Source of the DNA: Achromobacter sp. B7
GTDB taxonomy: Bacteria > Pseudomonadota > Gammaproteobacteria > Burkholderiales > Burkholderiaceae_B
Assembly: GCF_003600685.1 (NCBI RefSeq)
Contig: NZ_CP032084.1
Span: forward strand, 5,890,001 to 5,954,000
DNA length: 64,000 bases
Direction of reading: 5' to 3'
Below the pieces are notes generated by a model. It searched no databases, was not told where the DNA came from, and worked only from the letters and a program-made list of their open reading frames with translations. The position numbers were made by a program, and so were the translations under genes. Shown in pieces: positions 39,619 through 48,549 of the stretch (position 1 is the first letter of the stretch; each line of letters begins with the position of its first letter).

Positions 39619-40827
39619 ATGCCTACGCTAGAACCCGCCATGCAACGCCCTGCCCCCGCCAACCTGCCCCCGTTGTCACCCGCCGCCCAGGCGCATAGCG
39701 ACGCCGCCGCCGCACAGCTGCGCGCCGCCATTACGGCCAATGGCGGCTGGTTGCCGTTTGACCACTGGATGGCGCAGGCGTTGTACGCGCCGGGGTTGGG
39801 CTATTACGCGGCCGGCAACGTCAAGTTGGCCGATGGCGAGGACGACGCCAAGGCGCCGGCGGGCGACTTCGTCACCGCGCCGCAACTGACCCCGCTGTTT
39901 GCCCGCACCGTTGCCCGTCAGGTTGCGCAGGTGCTGCGGCAGACGCAGACACAAGCCGTACTGGAATTTGGCGCGGGCACGGGCGCCCTGGCCGAAGGCG
40001 TGCTGCGCGAGCTGGATGCGCAGGGCCTGGACCAGACGCAATACCTGATCCTGGAAGTGTCTGCCGACTTGCGCGCGCGCCAAGCCGAACGCCTGGCCGC
40101 TTTCGGGGACCGCGTGCAATGGTTGGACGCCTTGCCCAACGCCTTCGCCGGCTGCGTGCTGGCCAACGAGGTGCTGGACGCGATGCCCGTATCGCTGTTT
40201 TGCTGGAGCCAGGACGGCGCCGTGATGGAGCGCGGCGTGGCGCTGGACGCGCAGCAGCACTTCGTCTGGAGCGACCGCCCCGCATCGCCTGCCTTGGCCG
40301 AAGCCGTCGCCGCGCGCATGCCGGCATTGCCCGGCTACGTGTCCGAAATCAATCTGCAGGGCGAAGCCTGGATTGCCGCGATGGGCAGTTGGCTGGAGCG
40401 CGGCGCGGCGCTGCTGGTGGACTACGGATTTCCGCGCAGCGAGTTCTACCATCCGCAACGCGCGGGCGGCACGCTGATGTGCCATTTGCGTCATCACGCG
40501 CACGGCGATCCCTTCACCGCGCCGGGCTTGCAGGACATTACCGCGCACGTGGATTTCACCGCCATGGCCGATGCGGCGCTGGAAGCCGGCCTGCAAGTGC
40601 TGGGCTACACGTCGCAGGCGCGCTTCTTGATGAACGCCGGGTTGATGGATTTGCTGGGCCAGTTGGACCCGTCGGATGTGCAGCAATACGCGCAGGCTGT
40701 GGCGCCGGTGCAAAAGCTGCTGTCCGAGGCGGAAATGGGCGAGCTGTTCAAGGTGCTGGCCGTGGGCCGTGGCATCACGGAACCGCTGACAGGTTTTTCA
40801 CGCGGCGACCGTTTGGGCAAGCTGTAG
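39619..40827 (+). CDS. SAM-dependent methyltransferase, MidA/NDUFAF7 family (DUF185)
   Basis: The 402-residue protein has the Rossmann SAM motif EFGAGTGALAEGVL and the family segments DFVTAPQLTPLFARTVA and ANEVLDAMPV. The mitochondrial homologue NDUFAF7/MidA methylates an arginine of a complex I subunit; the bacterial role is not established. ATG 39619 is used; ATG 39640 is an alternative. It converges on cca, with a hairpin and an 18-bp array between. Confidence 0.88.
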   Translation: MPTLEPAMQRPAPANLPPLSPAAQAHSDAAAAQLRAAITANGGWLPFDHWMAQALYAPGLGYYAAGNVKLADGEDDAKAPAGDFVTAPQLTPLFARTVARQVAQVLRQTQTQAVLEFGAGTGALAEGVLRELDAQGLDQTQYLILEVSADLRARQAERLAAFGDRVQWLDALPNAFAGCVLANEVLDAMPVSLFCWSQDGAVMERGVALDAQQHFVWSDRPASPALAEAVAARMPALPGYVSEINLQGEAWIAAMGSWLERGAALLVDYGFPRSEFYHPQRAGGTLMCHLRHHAHGDPFTAPGLQDITAHVDFTAMADAALEAGLQVLGYTSQARFLMNAGLMDLLGQLDPSDVQQYAQAVAPVQKLLSEAEMGELFKVLAVGRGITEPLTGFSRGDRLGKL

Positions 40828-40878
40828 CGGCGGGCCATGCTATAGCGGCGGGCAAAGTTGTGGCGGCGTGCCAAGCCG
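40825..40878. repeat. 18-bp tandem repeat, three degenerate units
   Basis: Units at 40825, 40843 and 40861 share TAGCGGCGGGC (first two exact, third TGGCGGCGTGC). The array starts exactly at the stop codon of the MidA-like gene, so the stop TAG is itself part of the repeat. Confidence 0.7.
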
Positions 40879-40894
40879 TCCGGCTGGCACGCCG
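40864..40894. terminator. Strong hairpin between convergent MidA-like gene and cca
   Basis: CGGCGTGCCA (40864-40873) pairs perfectly with TGGCACGCCG (40885-40894). It lies between the two stop codons and overlaps the last 18-bp repeat unit. No U-run, so Rho-independent termination would be weak. Confidence 0.55.
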
Positions 40895-40896
40895 AG

Positions 40897-42006
40897 CTAT
40901 CCGGCTCGCAGCCGGTGCAGCCTTGCTTGCCGGACACTGTCCTTGATGCGCGCCGGGTCGCCCGCGCACGCTTTCGCAATGGCGCCTGCGTCCACACCGC
41001 GCACCGCATCCACTCTTGCCTGCCAGGCGCCCATGTCCACCGGGCGCAGGATGGCGGCGGTTTTCAGCAGGTCGAAAAAGCGCTCGGGCTTGCGCAGCGC
41101 GTCGGCGCGTTCCATCAGCGCAAGCTGCGCCTCGGTGGCGTCGTTGTTGTTGGCGGCTTGTTCAGCCGCGTCCAGGCCCAGCAATACCTCGGGCAACAAA
41201 CGCGCATAGTCGTTGCATTCGGTGGGCACGCGCATGCGTCGGCCCAGCGCCTCGCGCTCGGGCGTCAGGCGGCACAGCAGCGCGTATCGGCCGGCCACCG
41301 ACACCCCCAGCCCGGCCGCGCGATCCACATCGGCACCCACGTCGGCAACGCCTTGCAATTCGGGCATCACGCGCGCCAATGCGCCGGAATCTTGCAGCAC
41401 ATCCAGCATGCGCGACGGCTTTTTAGCCATCAGCCCGCGCGACAATTCCTTCCACACCCGTTCGGCGACCAACGCGTCGGCCTCTCCCGCGTCGACCATC
41501 GCGCGGCAAAGCGCCATCGTCTCGGGCGCCACGGAAAAATCATCAAAGCGGGCGGCGAAGCGGCCCAGCCGCAGGATGCGAACCGGGTCTTCCTGGAAGG
41601 CTTCGCCCACGTGGCGAAACACGCGCGCGTGCACGTCGGCCACGCCGCCCAACGGGTCTACAAGCGTGCCGTCCTGCGTCTGGGCGATGGCGTTGACCGT
41701 CAGGTCGCGACGCCGCAAGTCTTCTTCCAGCGTCACGTCGGCGCCGGTGTAGAACGTAAAGCCCTTGTAGCCACGGCCCGACTTGCGCTCGGTGCGCGCC
41801 AGGGCGTATTCCTCTTTGGTGCGCGGGTGCAGGAACACGGGGAAATCCCCGCCGACGGGGATGAAACCCCGGCGCACCATGTCTTCGGGCGTTGCGCCCA
41901 CCACCACCCAATCGTCGTCACCCGGCTTCAAGCCCAGCAGCGCGTCACGCACCGCGCCGCCCACGATATACACCTGCAAGCCGTTGATGGCGGGGTCCTG
42001 CGTCAT
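40897..42006 (-). CDS. cca: CCA tRNA nucleotidyltransferase, short form without HD motif
   Basis: The 369-residue class II nucleotidyltransferase has GGAVRD (16-21), the metal acids in GDDDW (30-32) and [11 protein letters not shown]. It builds or repairs the 3'-CCA end of tRNAs. E. coli Cca (412 residues as I recall) has a C-terminal HD phosphohydrolase domain with an HDLGK-like motif. Here the matching place reads [11 protein letters not shown] and the following stretch is shorter, so the phosphatase activity is probably lost. It overlaps the lytic transglycosylase stop by four bases (ATGA), so the two are coupled. Confidence 0.93.
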   Translation of the reverse strand: MTQDPAINGLQVYIVGGAVRDALLGLKPGDDDWVVVGATPEDMVRRGFIPVGGDFPVFLHPRTKEEYALARTERKSGRGYKGFTFYTGADVTLEEDLRRRDLTVNAIAQTQDGTLVDPLGGVADVHARVFRHVGEAFQEDPVRILRLGRFAARFDDFSVAPETMALCRAMVDAGEADALVAERVWKELSRGLMAKKPSRMLDVLQDSGALARVMPELQGVADVGADVDRAAGLGVSVAGRYALLCRLTPEREALGRRMRVPTECNDYARLLPEVLLGLDAAEQAANNNDATEAQLALMERADALRKPERFFDLLKTAAILRPVDMGAWQARVDAVRGVDAGAIAKACAGDPARIKDSVRQARLHRLRAG

Positions 42007-44162
42007 GGAATCGAGGTACTTTCTGCGCCCAGCGGCACGATGTTGCCCAGGCGCTCTTTCAGGGACTGCGGCTGGCCGGTGAACATTGCCGCGTAATACA
42101 CCGAGTTGGACATCACGTTCTTCACGTAATTGCGCGTTTCGTTGAAGGGGATGGTCTCGGCAAAGATCGCGCCTTCGACGGGATGCGAGAACGTCGAGCG
42201 CCAATTGTGCGGACGCCGCGGCCCGGCGTTATAGCCCGCGCTGGCCAGCATCTGCGACCCGTTCAGGTCGCGCAGCACCATGTTCAGGTAGTTGGTGCCC
42301 AGTTCGGTATTGGTGTCGAAATCGTTCACGCTGGCGGGCGTGAAATCGGTCATGCCGATCTTGCCCGCCACCCACTTGGCCGTGGCCGGCATCAGTTGCA
42401 TCAGGCCCGAGGCGCCCACGTGCGAACGCGCGTCCATGATGAAGCGCGATTCCTGGCGGATCAAACCGTAGACCCATGCCGGGTCCAGCGCGATGGCGTT
42501 GGCCTTGGCGGTGACACGGCCTTCAAACGGCGCGATGAAACGCTGGCTGAAGTCGAACTCTTTTTCGGTGCGATCCGACGTGTTGACCACGCGGTCGTAG
42601 ATGTTTTCGGCACGGGCCAATTCGGCGGCCGCCATCAATTGGCGGTCGCTCATGCCGCGCAGCGTGAAGTTCCATTCCGGCACCGCTTCGGCACGCCAGC
42701 CCAGGCGGAACAACTGCACGGCGCGCTGCAAGCCGGGGTTGGCGCGGGCCTCGGCGATTTCGCGGTCGTTGATGGGCGCCGGGCGCGGCGGCACATTGAT
42801 GCGGCGGCCCAACTCTTCGGCCGACAGCTGGCCGTAGAAATCGAAGCGGTCGGCGATGCTGGCATACAAGGCGTTGGCTTGATCCTTGCGGCCAGTGGCC
42901 GCCAGGCCGCGCGCCTTCCAGTACACCCAAGACGTGTCGTTGCGCTGCGCGGGCGGCATCTCGTCGATGGATTCGATCACCCACTTCCAGTCGATCTTGG
43001 GTTGGCGCAATGCGGCGCGCACCTTCCAGCCGGCGTTGTATTCCGTCATGCGGATGTGGCCGGCTTCGTGATACCAGTCGTCGGCGCGGCTATCGAGCTT
43101 CAGCGCGGCCATCAGGGCGTATTGCCCGCGCACCCAGGCCAGGTTGGGCTTGGACATGGACTTGGCCCATTCGCGGCGCAGGTAGGAATCGGCCACGCTG
43201 ACATCCGATCGCGCCAGCCGCGCCAAGGCGATGGTGACCAGTTCTTTTTCGTTGCGGCCCACCGGCATGCGGTCTTGGCGGGTCAGCCATTTCATCGGGT
43301 CCTTCATCAGGACGTCGTACGTTTTCAGGTCGCGCGGCTCGAACATGTACTGCACCAGCTTGCGCGCGTCCGTCGTCTTGTCGGCCTCGATGGCGTCGCG
43401 CAGTTGCGGTTCCAGCTGTTCCCAGCCCAGGATGCCGTCGGCCACCAATTGGTCGTACAAGGCCCAGCAGGCGCTGCCGGGCGCGAAGGCGGACATGGCT
43501 TGCGCGGCGGTCGCGCGCTGGCCGGTCATGTGCTTGGCGTCAAGAATGGCGCATTCGATCTGGGCGTTGCTGTTCTTGACCGGCGCCAGCTTGCGCACGG
43601 TTTCGAAATCGCCACTGCGGGCGGCGGCCAGCAGCCAGTCGCCCCGCAGCCGGTCGGCCAGGTAGGCGTCGCCATTGCTGCTGATGAAGCGTTGCAGGTC
43701 GGCCGTGGGGCGGCCGGTGGCCGGCGGCGTCCAGAGCTGATAGCGCAGCAGCCAGTATTCGGGGTACATGCCCAGCGTGTCGGACTTGGCTTGCGGCACC
43801 AACGCGCCCAGGATGGACCACTGCTTGCGGTTCATGGCTTCGCGCGCGGCCACGACGGCGGCCAGGGCGGGCGTGTCGGCGGTAGGGGGCAGGCCGGCCA
43901 GCACGGCGGGCGGAACGGCAATCAGCGGCTGTGCCGCCGATTGCGCCGACTGCACGGGCGGCTGGGGTTGCGTGTTGATGGCGGCGCTGCGCTGTTGCGC
44001 ATCCACCGGCGCACAGGCGGCGGTGAACAGCGCCAGCAACGGCAGCCAGCGGCGCAGGGCCAGGCGGGTGTCGGGCGTATCGGGCGTGTCAGGCTTGTCC
44101 CTGGCTTGCGGGGATTTCCGTTGGATTTTCTGATACCGTCCAGATTGCTGCGCACGTGTCAT
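42003..44162 (-). CDS. slt: Soluble-type lytic murein transglycosylase (Slt70-like, GH23)
   Basis: The 719-residue envelope protein has a late hydrophobic segment [14 protein letters not shown], probably a lipoprotein signal with Cys near residue 51, preceded by a basic, Asp-Thr-Pro-repeating n-region. The middle is a helical superhelix as in Slt70. The C-terminal SLT domain has the catalytic Glu in [10 protein letters not shown], then [13 protein letters not shown] and AGYNAGPRR. It cleaves peptidoglycan to 1,6-anhydro ends. ATG 44162 has AGGGA just upstream. The upstream 12-bp array would be read as extra N-terminus only from much weaker starts. Confidence 0.9.
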   Translation of the reverse strand: MTRAQQSGRYQKIQRKSPQARDKPDTPDTPDTRLALRRWLPLLALFTAACAPVDAQQRSAAINTQPQPPVQSAQSAAQPLIAVPPAVLAGLPPTADTPALAAVVAAREAMNRKQWSILGALVPQAKSDTLGMYPEYWLLRYQLWTPPATGRPTADLQRFISSNGDAYLADRLRGDWLLAAARSGDFETVRKLAPVKNSNAQIECAILDAKHMTGQRATAAQAMSAFAPGSACWALYDQLVADGILGWEQLEPQLRDAIEADKTTDARKLVQYMFEPRDLKTYDVLMKDPMKWLTRQDRMPVGRNEKELVTIALARLARSDVSVADSYLRREWAKSMSKPNLAWVRGQYALMAALKLDSRADDWYHEAGHIRMTEYNAGWKVRAALRQPKIDWKWVIESIDEMPPAQRNDTSWVYWKARGLAATGRKDQANALYASIADRFDFYGQLSAEELGRRINVPPRPAPINDREIAEARANPGLQRAVQLFRLGWRAEAVPEWNFTLRGMSDRQLMAAAELARAENIYDRVVNTSDRTEKEFDFSQRFIAPFEGRVTAKANAIALDPAWVYGLIRQESRFIMDARSHVGASGLMQLMPATAKWVAGKIGMTDFTPASVNDFDTNTELGTNYLNMVLRDLNGSQMLASAGYNAGPRRPHNWRSTFSHPVEGAIFAETIPFNETRNYVKNVMSNSVYYAAMFTGQPQSLKERLGNIVPLGAESTSIP

Positions 44163-44241
44163 GCCGCGTCCCTGATTTGCCGTCATACGAAGGCCTTGCC
44201 ACACAGCTGCACGACATTGCCCGACAGCCGCATGGCCGATG

Positions 44242-44301
44242 GCATGTCCGCGTGCATGTCCACGTGCATGTCCACGTGCATGTTCGTGTACATATCCGTA
44301 C
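44242..44301. repeat. 12-bp tandem repeat, five units, between slt and the cyclo-ligase gene
   Basis: Units begin at 44242, 44254, 44266, 44278 and 44290. The central two are identical (GCATGTCCACGT) and the outer ones diverge progressively. The array lies in the 210-bp divergent region and is therefore in or near both promoters. The unit contains ACGTGCATGT, a near-palindrome across the junction. Confidence 0.8.
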
Positions 44302-44372
44302 ACATGCCTCTATTCCGCATGCCCGATTCCAGCACGTTCGCCTTCATTGTCCACCCCCATTACAGCCACTGC

Positions 44373-45047
44373 ATGACTACGCAAAATACTCCAAAGGATA
44401 CCGCAGTCCAGCACCGCACGCGATTGCGGAAACTGCGTGCCGAAATGCTTGAAGACCAGCGCAGCCGCGGCGGTTTGTTGATGCGCGCGCGCCTGTTCAC
44501 CTGGCTGAATGTGGCCCGCGACGAAGCTGTGCGCGCCGGCCGCCCCGCCCCCGCCACGGTCGCCGCGTTCTGGCCCATGGACGACGAGCCCGACCTGCGC
44601 CCCCTGCTGACGCAGTGGGTCGAAAACGGCGTCGGCGTGGCGCTGCCCGTGGTGCGCGAGCGCAATGCGCCGCTGGCCTTCCTGTCCTGGACGCCCGACG
44701 CCGAGCTGCGAGCCGGCCCCTACGGCATCCAGGAACCCGTTGCCGGCCCGGACGTGCTGCCCGACGTGGTGCTGGTGCCCACCCTGGGTTACACGGAACA
44801 CGGCGACCGCCTGGGCTATGGGGGCGGCTACTACGACCGCACCCTGGCCGCGCTGCGCGAGCGCGGACATCCTTTCATCACCATCGGCATCGCCTGGAGC
44901 TGCGGCGAGCTGGATGCCGACTACCAGGCCGCTCCCCACGACTTCCCGCTGGACGCCGTGCTGACGCAAGACGGCTGGGTGCCCGAGGCGCCGCTGTCCC
45001 AAGGCGGCCCCGGCGGCACCACCTTGCATACGTTCCGCATGAACTGA
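44373..45047 (+). CDS. 5-formyltetrahydrofolate cyclo-ligase
   Basis: The 224-residue protein (YgfA/MTHFS family) converts 5-formyl-THF to 5,10-methenyl-THF using ATP. The ATP-site motif GDRLGYGGGYYDR and PTLGY before it are diagnostic, as is the N-terminal RTRLRKLRAEM. ATG 44373 is the best fit to the family start, but no clear ribosome site precedes it, and upstream in-frame ATGs exist within the 12-bp array region. It is divergent from slt. In E. coli the homologue follows the 6S RNA gene, which I could not find here. Confidence 0.9.
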   Translation: MTTQNTPKDTAVQHRTRLRKLRAEMLEDQRSRGGLLMRARLFTWLNVARDEAVRAGRPAPATVAAFWPMDDEPDLRPLLTQWVENGVGVALPVVRERNAPLAFLSWTPDAELRAGPYGIQEPVAGPDVLPDVVLVPTLGYTEHGDRLGYGGGYYDRTLAALRERGHPFITIGIAWSCGELDADYQAAPHDFPLDAVLTQDGWVPEAPLSQGGPGGTTLHTFRMN

Positions 45048-45268
45048 CGCACCAGATGCGCCCGGCGGCGCGCACCAAAGCGGTGCCATCGGTCGCAGCG
45101 GGGATGGCGTTTTTGCGTCCTTCAGAGGATATTGTGCCCACGGGCCCTGTGTCCCCGAAAGCTGGCATGCAGGTTGCTTATTGTTTGTGACCGGCCAATC
45201 ATCGGCCGGGTTGACCGCGTGCAAGCCGGCCACCACAAGCCGGCAGCAGGCACAGCATCGGAGGAGCC
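45048..45268. other. 221-bp gap before the Anbu operon
   Basis: No gene is seen. CCGGCC (45191-45196) pairs with GGCCGG (45204-45209) across 7 nt. The AT-richer patch TTGCTTATTGTTTGTGA (about 45174-45190) is the most promoter-like stretch before the ATP-grasp gene. No 6S-RNA-like conserved segments were recognised. Confidence 0.4.
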
Positions 45269-46699
45269 ATGAAGGACAGACCATCCCGTCCCGCCGCTTA
45301 TGACGAAATGCGCGACAGCGCAGGCGGCATACGCTCCCAATACCAGGCGTTCGAACGCTGGCACCAAGAGCAGTCGGCCGAGGCCATGGCCGTGCGCCGG
45401 CTGGAAGCCGACCTTAGCTTTCGCCGGGTCGGCATCACGTTTTCCGTCGCCGGCGACGCCGCCGGCACCGAACGCCTGATCCCGTTCGACCTGATCCCGC
45501 GCATCATTCCCGCCGACGAATGGCGCCACCTGGAAGCCGGCCTGAAGCAGCGCGTGCGCGCGCTGAACATGTTCATCCACGACATCTACCACGGCCACGA
45601 CATCGTGCGCGCGGGCATCGTGCCGGCCGAACAGGTATTCCTGAACGCCCAGTACCGCCCCGAAATGCAGGACGTGGACGTGGCCGAGGACATCTACTGC
45701 CACATCGCCGGCGTGGATATCGTGCGGGCCGGCGCGGGTGAATTCTATGTGCTGGAAGACAACCTGCGCGTGCCCTCGGGCGTGTCGTACATGCTTGAAA
45801 ACCGCAAGATGTCGATGCGGCTGATGCCCGACGCGTTCAGCCGCATCAAGGTCGAACCGGTGGCGCACTATCCCGACCTGCTGCTGGACAACCTGCGCGA
45901 AGTGGCCCCGCATGGCGGCGACGATCCCACCGTGGTGGTGTTGACGCCCGGGATGTACAACTCGGCCTACTTCGAACACGCGTTCCTGGCCCAGCAGATG
46001 GGCGTGGAACTGGTCGAAGGGCAAGACCTGTTCGTGGAACAGAACACCGTCTACATGCGCACCACGCAAGGCCCGCGCAAGGTGGACGTTATCTACCGCC
46101 GGCTGGACGACGATTTTCTGGACCCGCTGTCGTTTCGGGCCGATTCGGCGCTGGGCGTGCCCGGCCTGCTGTCCGTTTACCGCGCGGGCCGCGTCACGCT
46201 GGCCAACGCCATCGGCACCGGCATCGCCGACGACAAATCCACCTATCTCTACGTGCCGGACATGATCCGGTTCTATCTCAGCGAAGAGCCCATCCTGTCC
46301 AACGTGCCAACCTGGCGTTGCGGGCGGCCTGATGAACTGTCACACGTGCTGGCCAACATGCACGACCTGGTGGTCAAGGAAGTGCATGGCGCCGGGGGCT
46401 ACGGCATGCTGGTGGGCCCGTCCGCCAGCCGCGCCGAAGTCGAGGCCTTCAAGGAACGCGTGCGCGCCAACCCGGCCAACTACATCGCGCAACCCACGCT
46501 GGCGCTATCTACCGTGCCAACCTATGTGGAATCCGGCGTCGCGCCGCGCCACATCGACCTGCGCCCGTACGTGCTGTGCGGCAAGGACATCCGCACGGTG
46601 CCCGGCGGCCTGTGCCGCGTGGCGCTGACCGAAGGCTCGCTGGTGGTCAACAGCAGCCAGGGCGGCGGCACCAAAGACACCTGGGTTCTGGAGGACTGA
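45269..46699 (+). CDS. Circularly permuted ATP-grasp protein (DUF404/DUF407)
   Basis: The 476-residue protein matches the CP_ATPgrasp family: QVFLNAQYRPEMQDVDV, YVLEDNLRVPSGVSYMLENR and KEVHGAGGYGMLVGPSA. Members are predicted to form peptide-like amide bonds, but no substrate is established. The start has GGAGGAG just upstream. It heads a four-gene set with alpha-E, transglutaminase-like and Anbu proteins, a known conserved association. The alpha-E gene begins two bases after its stop. Confidence 0.92.
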   Translation: MKDRPSRPAAYDEMRDSAGGIRSQYQAFERWHQEQSAEAMAVRRLEADLSFRRVGITFSVAGDAAGTERLIPFDLIPRIIPADEWRHLEAGLKQRVRALNMFIHDIYHGHDIVRAGIVPAEQVFLNAQYRPEMQDVDVAEDIYCHIAGVDIVRAGAGEFYVLEDNLRVPSGVSYMLENRKMSMRLMPDAFSRIKVEPVAHYPDLLLDNLREVAPHGGDDPTVVVLTPGMYNSAYFEHAFLAQQMGVELVEGQDLFVEQNTVYMRTTQGPRKVDVIYRRLDDDFLDPLSFRADSALGVPGLLSVYRAGRVTLANAIGTGIADDKSTYLYVPDMIRFYLSEEPILSNVPTWRCGRPDELSHVLANMHDLVVKEVHGAGGYGMLVGPSASRAEVEAFKERVRANPANYIAQPTLALSTVPTYVESGVAPRHIDLRPYVLCGKDIRTVPGGLCRVALTEGSLVVNSSQGGGTKDTWVLED

Positions 46700-46701
46700 A
46701 C

Positions 46702-47676
46702 ATGCTGAGCCGAACCGCCGACAACCTGTTCTGGATGTGCCGCTACATTGAACGCGCCGAAAACACGGCGCGCATGCTGGACGTGAACCTGCAAATGTCG
46801 CTGCTGCCGCAAGACCCGCAAACGCGCGAAGGGTCGTGGCTGGGCGTGCTGCGCATCTCCGAGCTGCAAGGGCTGTATCAAACCAAGTACGCCTCCATCT
46901 CGCCCAACGACGTGTTGCAGTACATGGTGCGTGATCCGGAGAACGCATCGTCGATCTATTCCTGCATGCGCGCGGCCCGGGAAAACGCGCGCGCCGTGCG
47001 CGGCAGCCTGACCACCGAGGTCTGGGAAACCTACAACACCACCTGGCTGGAATTGCTTAAGCATTTGCATACCGGCCTGCTGGAACGCAACCCCGGTGAG
47101 TTTTTTGAATGGGTGAAGTTCCGATCGCATCTGGCGCGGGGCGTCACGATCGGCACGATGCTGGAAGACGAGGCGCTGTATTTCCTGCGCATCGGCATGC
47201 ACCTGGAACGCGCGGACAATACCGCCCGGATGCTGGACGTGAAATTCCACGAACGCGGCAGCCAGGCCACGACGGAAGCGCGTGGCGAAGGCTCAGGCAC
47301 CGCGGCGCTGCAAAGCGAGTTCTATCGTTGGTCGGCACTACTCAGTTCAGTGTCCGGGCTGGAGATCTACCGCAAGGTGTACCGCGACGTCATCACGCCG
47401 GACCGCGTGGCCGAGCTGCTGATCCTGCACCCCGACATGCCGCGTTCGCTGCTGTCGTCGATGCGTGCCGTGTCCGAAGACCTGGCGCGCGTTTCCAACC
47501 AACGCTCAACCGAGACCCAGCGCCGCGCGGGCATGCTGTGCGCCGAGCTGCAATTTGGCCGCGTCGAGGACATTCTGGATAGCGGCCTGCACCAATACCT
47601 GGACCATTTCCTGGACCGCATCAACGATTTGGGCAACCGGATCAGCCAGGACTTCCTGGTCCCGCTGTCGGCATAA
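46702..47676 (+). CDS. Alpha-E domain protein (DUF403)
   Basis: The 324-residue, mainly helical protein begins MLSRTADNLFWMCRYIERAENTARMLDV, the alpha-E signature, and repeats it at LRIGMHLERADNTARMLDV. Function is unknown; it always accompanies the circularly permuted ATP-grasp protein and is thought to assist it. ATG 46702 follows GGAGG. It is the second gene of the Anbu operon, 15 bp before the transglutaminase gene. Confidence 0.92.
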   Translation: MLSRTADNLFWMCRYIERAENTARMLDVNLQMSLLPQDPQTREGSWLGVLRISELQGLYQTKYASISPNDVLQYMVRDPENASSIYSCMRAARENARAVRGSLTTEVWETYNTTWLELLKHLHTGLLERNPGEFFEWVKFRSHLARGVTIGTMLEDEALYFLRIGMHLERADNTARMLDVKFHERGSQATTEARGEGSGTAALQSEFYRWSALLSSVSGLEIYRKVYRDVITPDRVAELLILHPDMPRSLLSSMRAVSEDLARVSNQRSTETQRRAGMLCAELQFGRVEDILDSGLHQYLDHFLDRINDLGNRISQDFLVPLSA

Positions 47677-47691
47677 CACGGAGACAGCCCC

Positions 47692-48495
47692 ATGAAACAG
47701 TTCATCACGCACGTCACGCACTACCGCTACACGGCGCCGGTTACCTACAGCATCCAGACGCTGCGCATGACCCCGCGCGACGACGAACACCAACGCGTGC
47801 TGCGGTGGCACATCGAAGCGCCCGGCGCGTTGGAAAAGCAGGTGGACGCGTACGGCAACATCACCCACACGCTGACCTTGAACCGCCCGCACACCGATAT
47901 CGAACTGCGTGTGGTCGGGCAGGTGCAGGTGGCGCCGCTGACGCGTGGCCTTTTAGGTAGTGCAGACAGCCGCCTGCCCGTGCACGCCTATTGCGTGCAG
48001 ACGCCGTTGACCCAGGCGGACGACACCATTCTGGCCTTTGTGCGCGGCGTGCTGCCCAATGGCCTGGGCACCCAGGACGACATCCTGGCGCTGGCCAACG
48101 CCATCAGCGACCGCGTGGCGTACGAACCCGGCACCACCGACGTGACCACGGCCGCCAACCAGGTGCTGGCGATGGGCCACGGCGTCTGCCAGGACCACGC
48201 CCACCTGTTCCTGGCCTGCGTGCGCGGGTTGGGCGTGCCCGCGCGCTACGTCAGCGGCTACGTGCACACCACCACCGAACACTCGGCCAGCCACGCCTGG
48301 GCCGACGTGTTTTTGCCCGACATCGGCTGGACCAGTATCGACGTCACCAACCGCCAATTCGCATCCGACAGCCATTGCCGCCTGGCCGTGGCGCGGGATT
48401 ACGATTCCGCCTCGCCCGTGCGCGGCGTGCGCAGCGGCGGGGGTGAAGAATCCATGGAGATCAGCGTGCAGGTGCAGACGTCCGGCCAGCAATAA
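47692..48495 (+). CDS. Transglutaminase-like cysteine protease family protein
   Basis: The 267-residue protein has an N-terminal beta domain (YRYTAPVTYSIQTLRMTPR) and a transglutaminase core with the triad Cys in GHGVCQDHAHLF, His in ASHAWADV and Asp in IDVTN. Such proteins usually cleave or transfer amide bonds. In this operon it may process the product of the ATP-grasp enzyme. An intrinsic terminator-like hairpin follows directly, before the Anbu gene. Confidence 0.92.
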   Translation: MKQFITHVTHYRYTAPVTYSIQTLRMTPRDDEHQRVLRWHIEAPGALEKQVDAYGNITHTLTLNRPHTDIELRVVGQVQVAPLTRGLLGSADSRLPVHAYCVQTPLTQADDTILAFVRGVLPNGLGTQDDILALANAISDRVAYEPGTTDVTTAANQVLAMGHGVCQDHAHLFLACVRGLGVPARYVSGYVHTTTEHSASHAWADVFLPDIGWTSIDVTNRQFASDSHCRLAVARDYDSASPVRGVRSGGGEESMEISVQVQTSGQQ

Positions 48496-48504
48496 CCGCC
48501 GCGC

Positions 48505-48537
48505 CCACGCCGCAATACAATGCGGCGTGGTTTCTTT
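48505..48537 (+). terminator. Intrinsic terminator (or attenuator) between transglutaminase and Anbu genes
   Basis: CCACGCCGCA (48505-48514) pairs perfectly with TGCGGCGTGG (48521-48530) across the loop ATACAA, followed by TTTCTTT. It lies only 13 bp before the Anbu start. A TACAAT at 48516-48521 inside it could be a -10 box. Confidence 0.75.
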
Positions 48538-48549
48538 GAATGATCGATC

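Noticed and set aside
42183..44372. A very long plus-strand frame (954 codons) ending in the cyclo-ligase
   Set aside because: Only the last 224 codons are a real gene; the rest is antisense to slt and lacks protein-like composition.
44163..45268. A 6S RNA gene near the cyclo-ligase gene, as in E. coli
   Set aside because: Neither flank shows the conserved 6S segments or the long closing stem I would expect; a covariance-model search would settle it.
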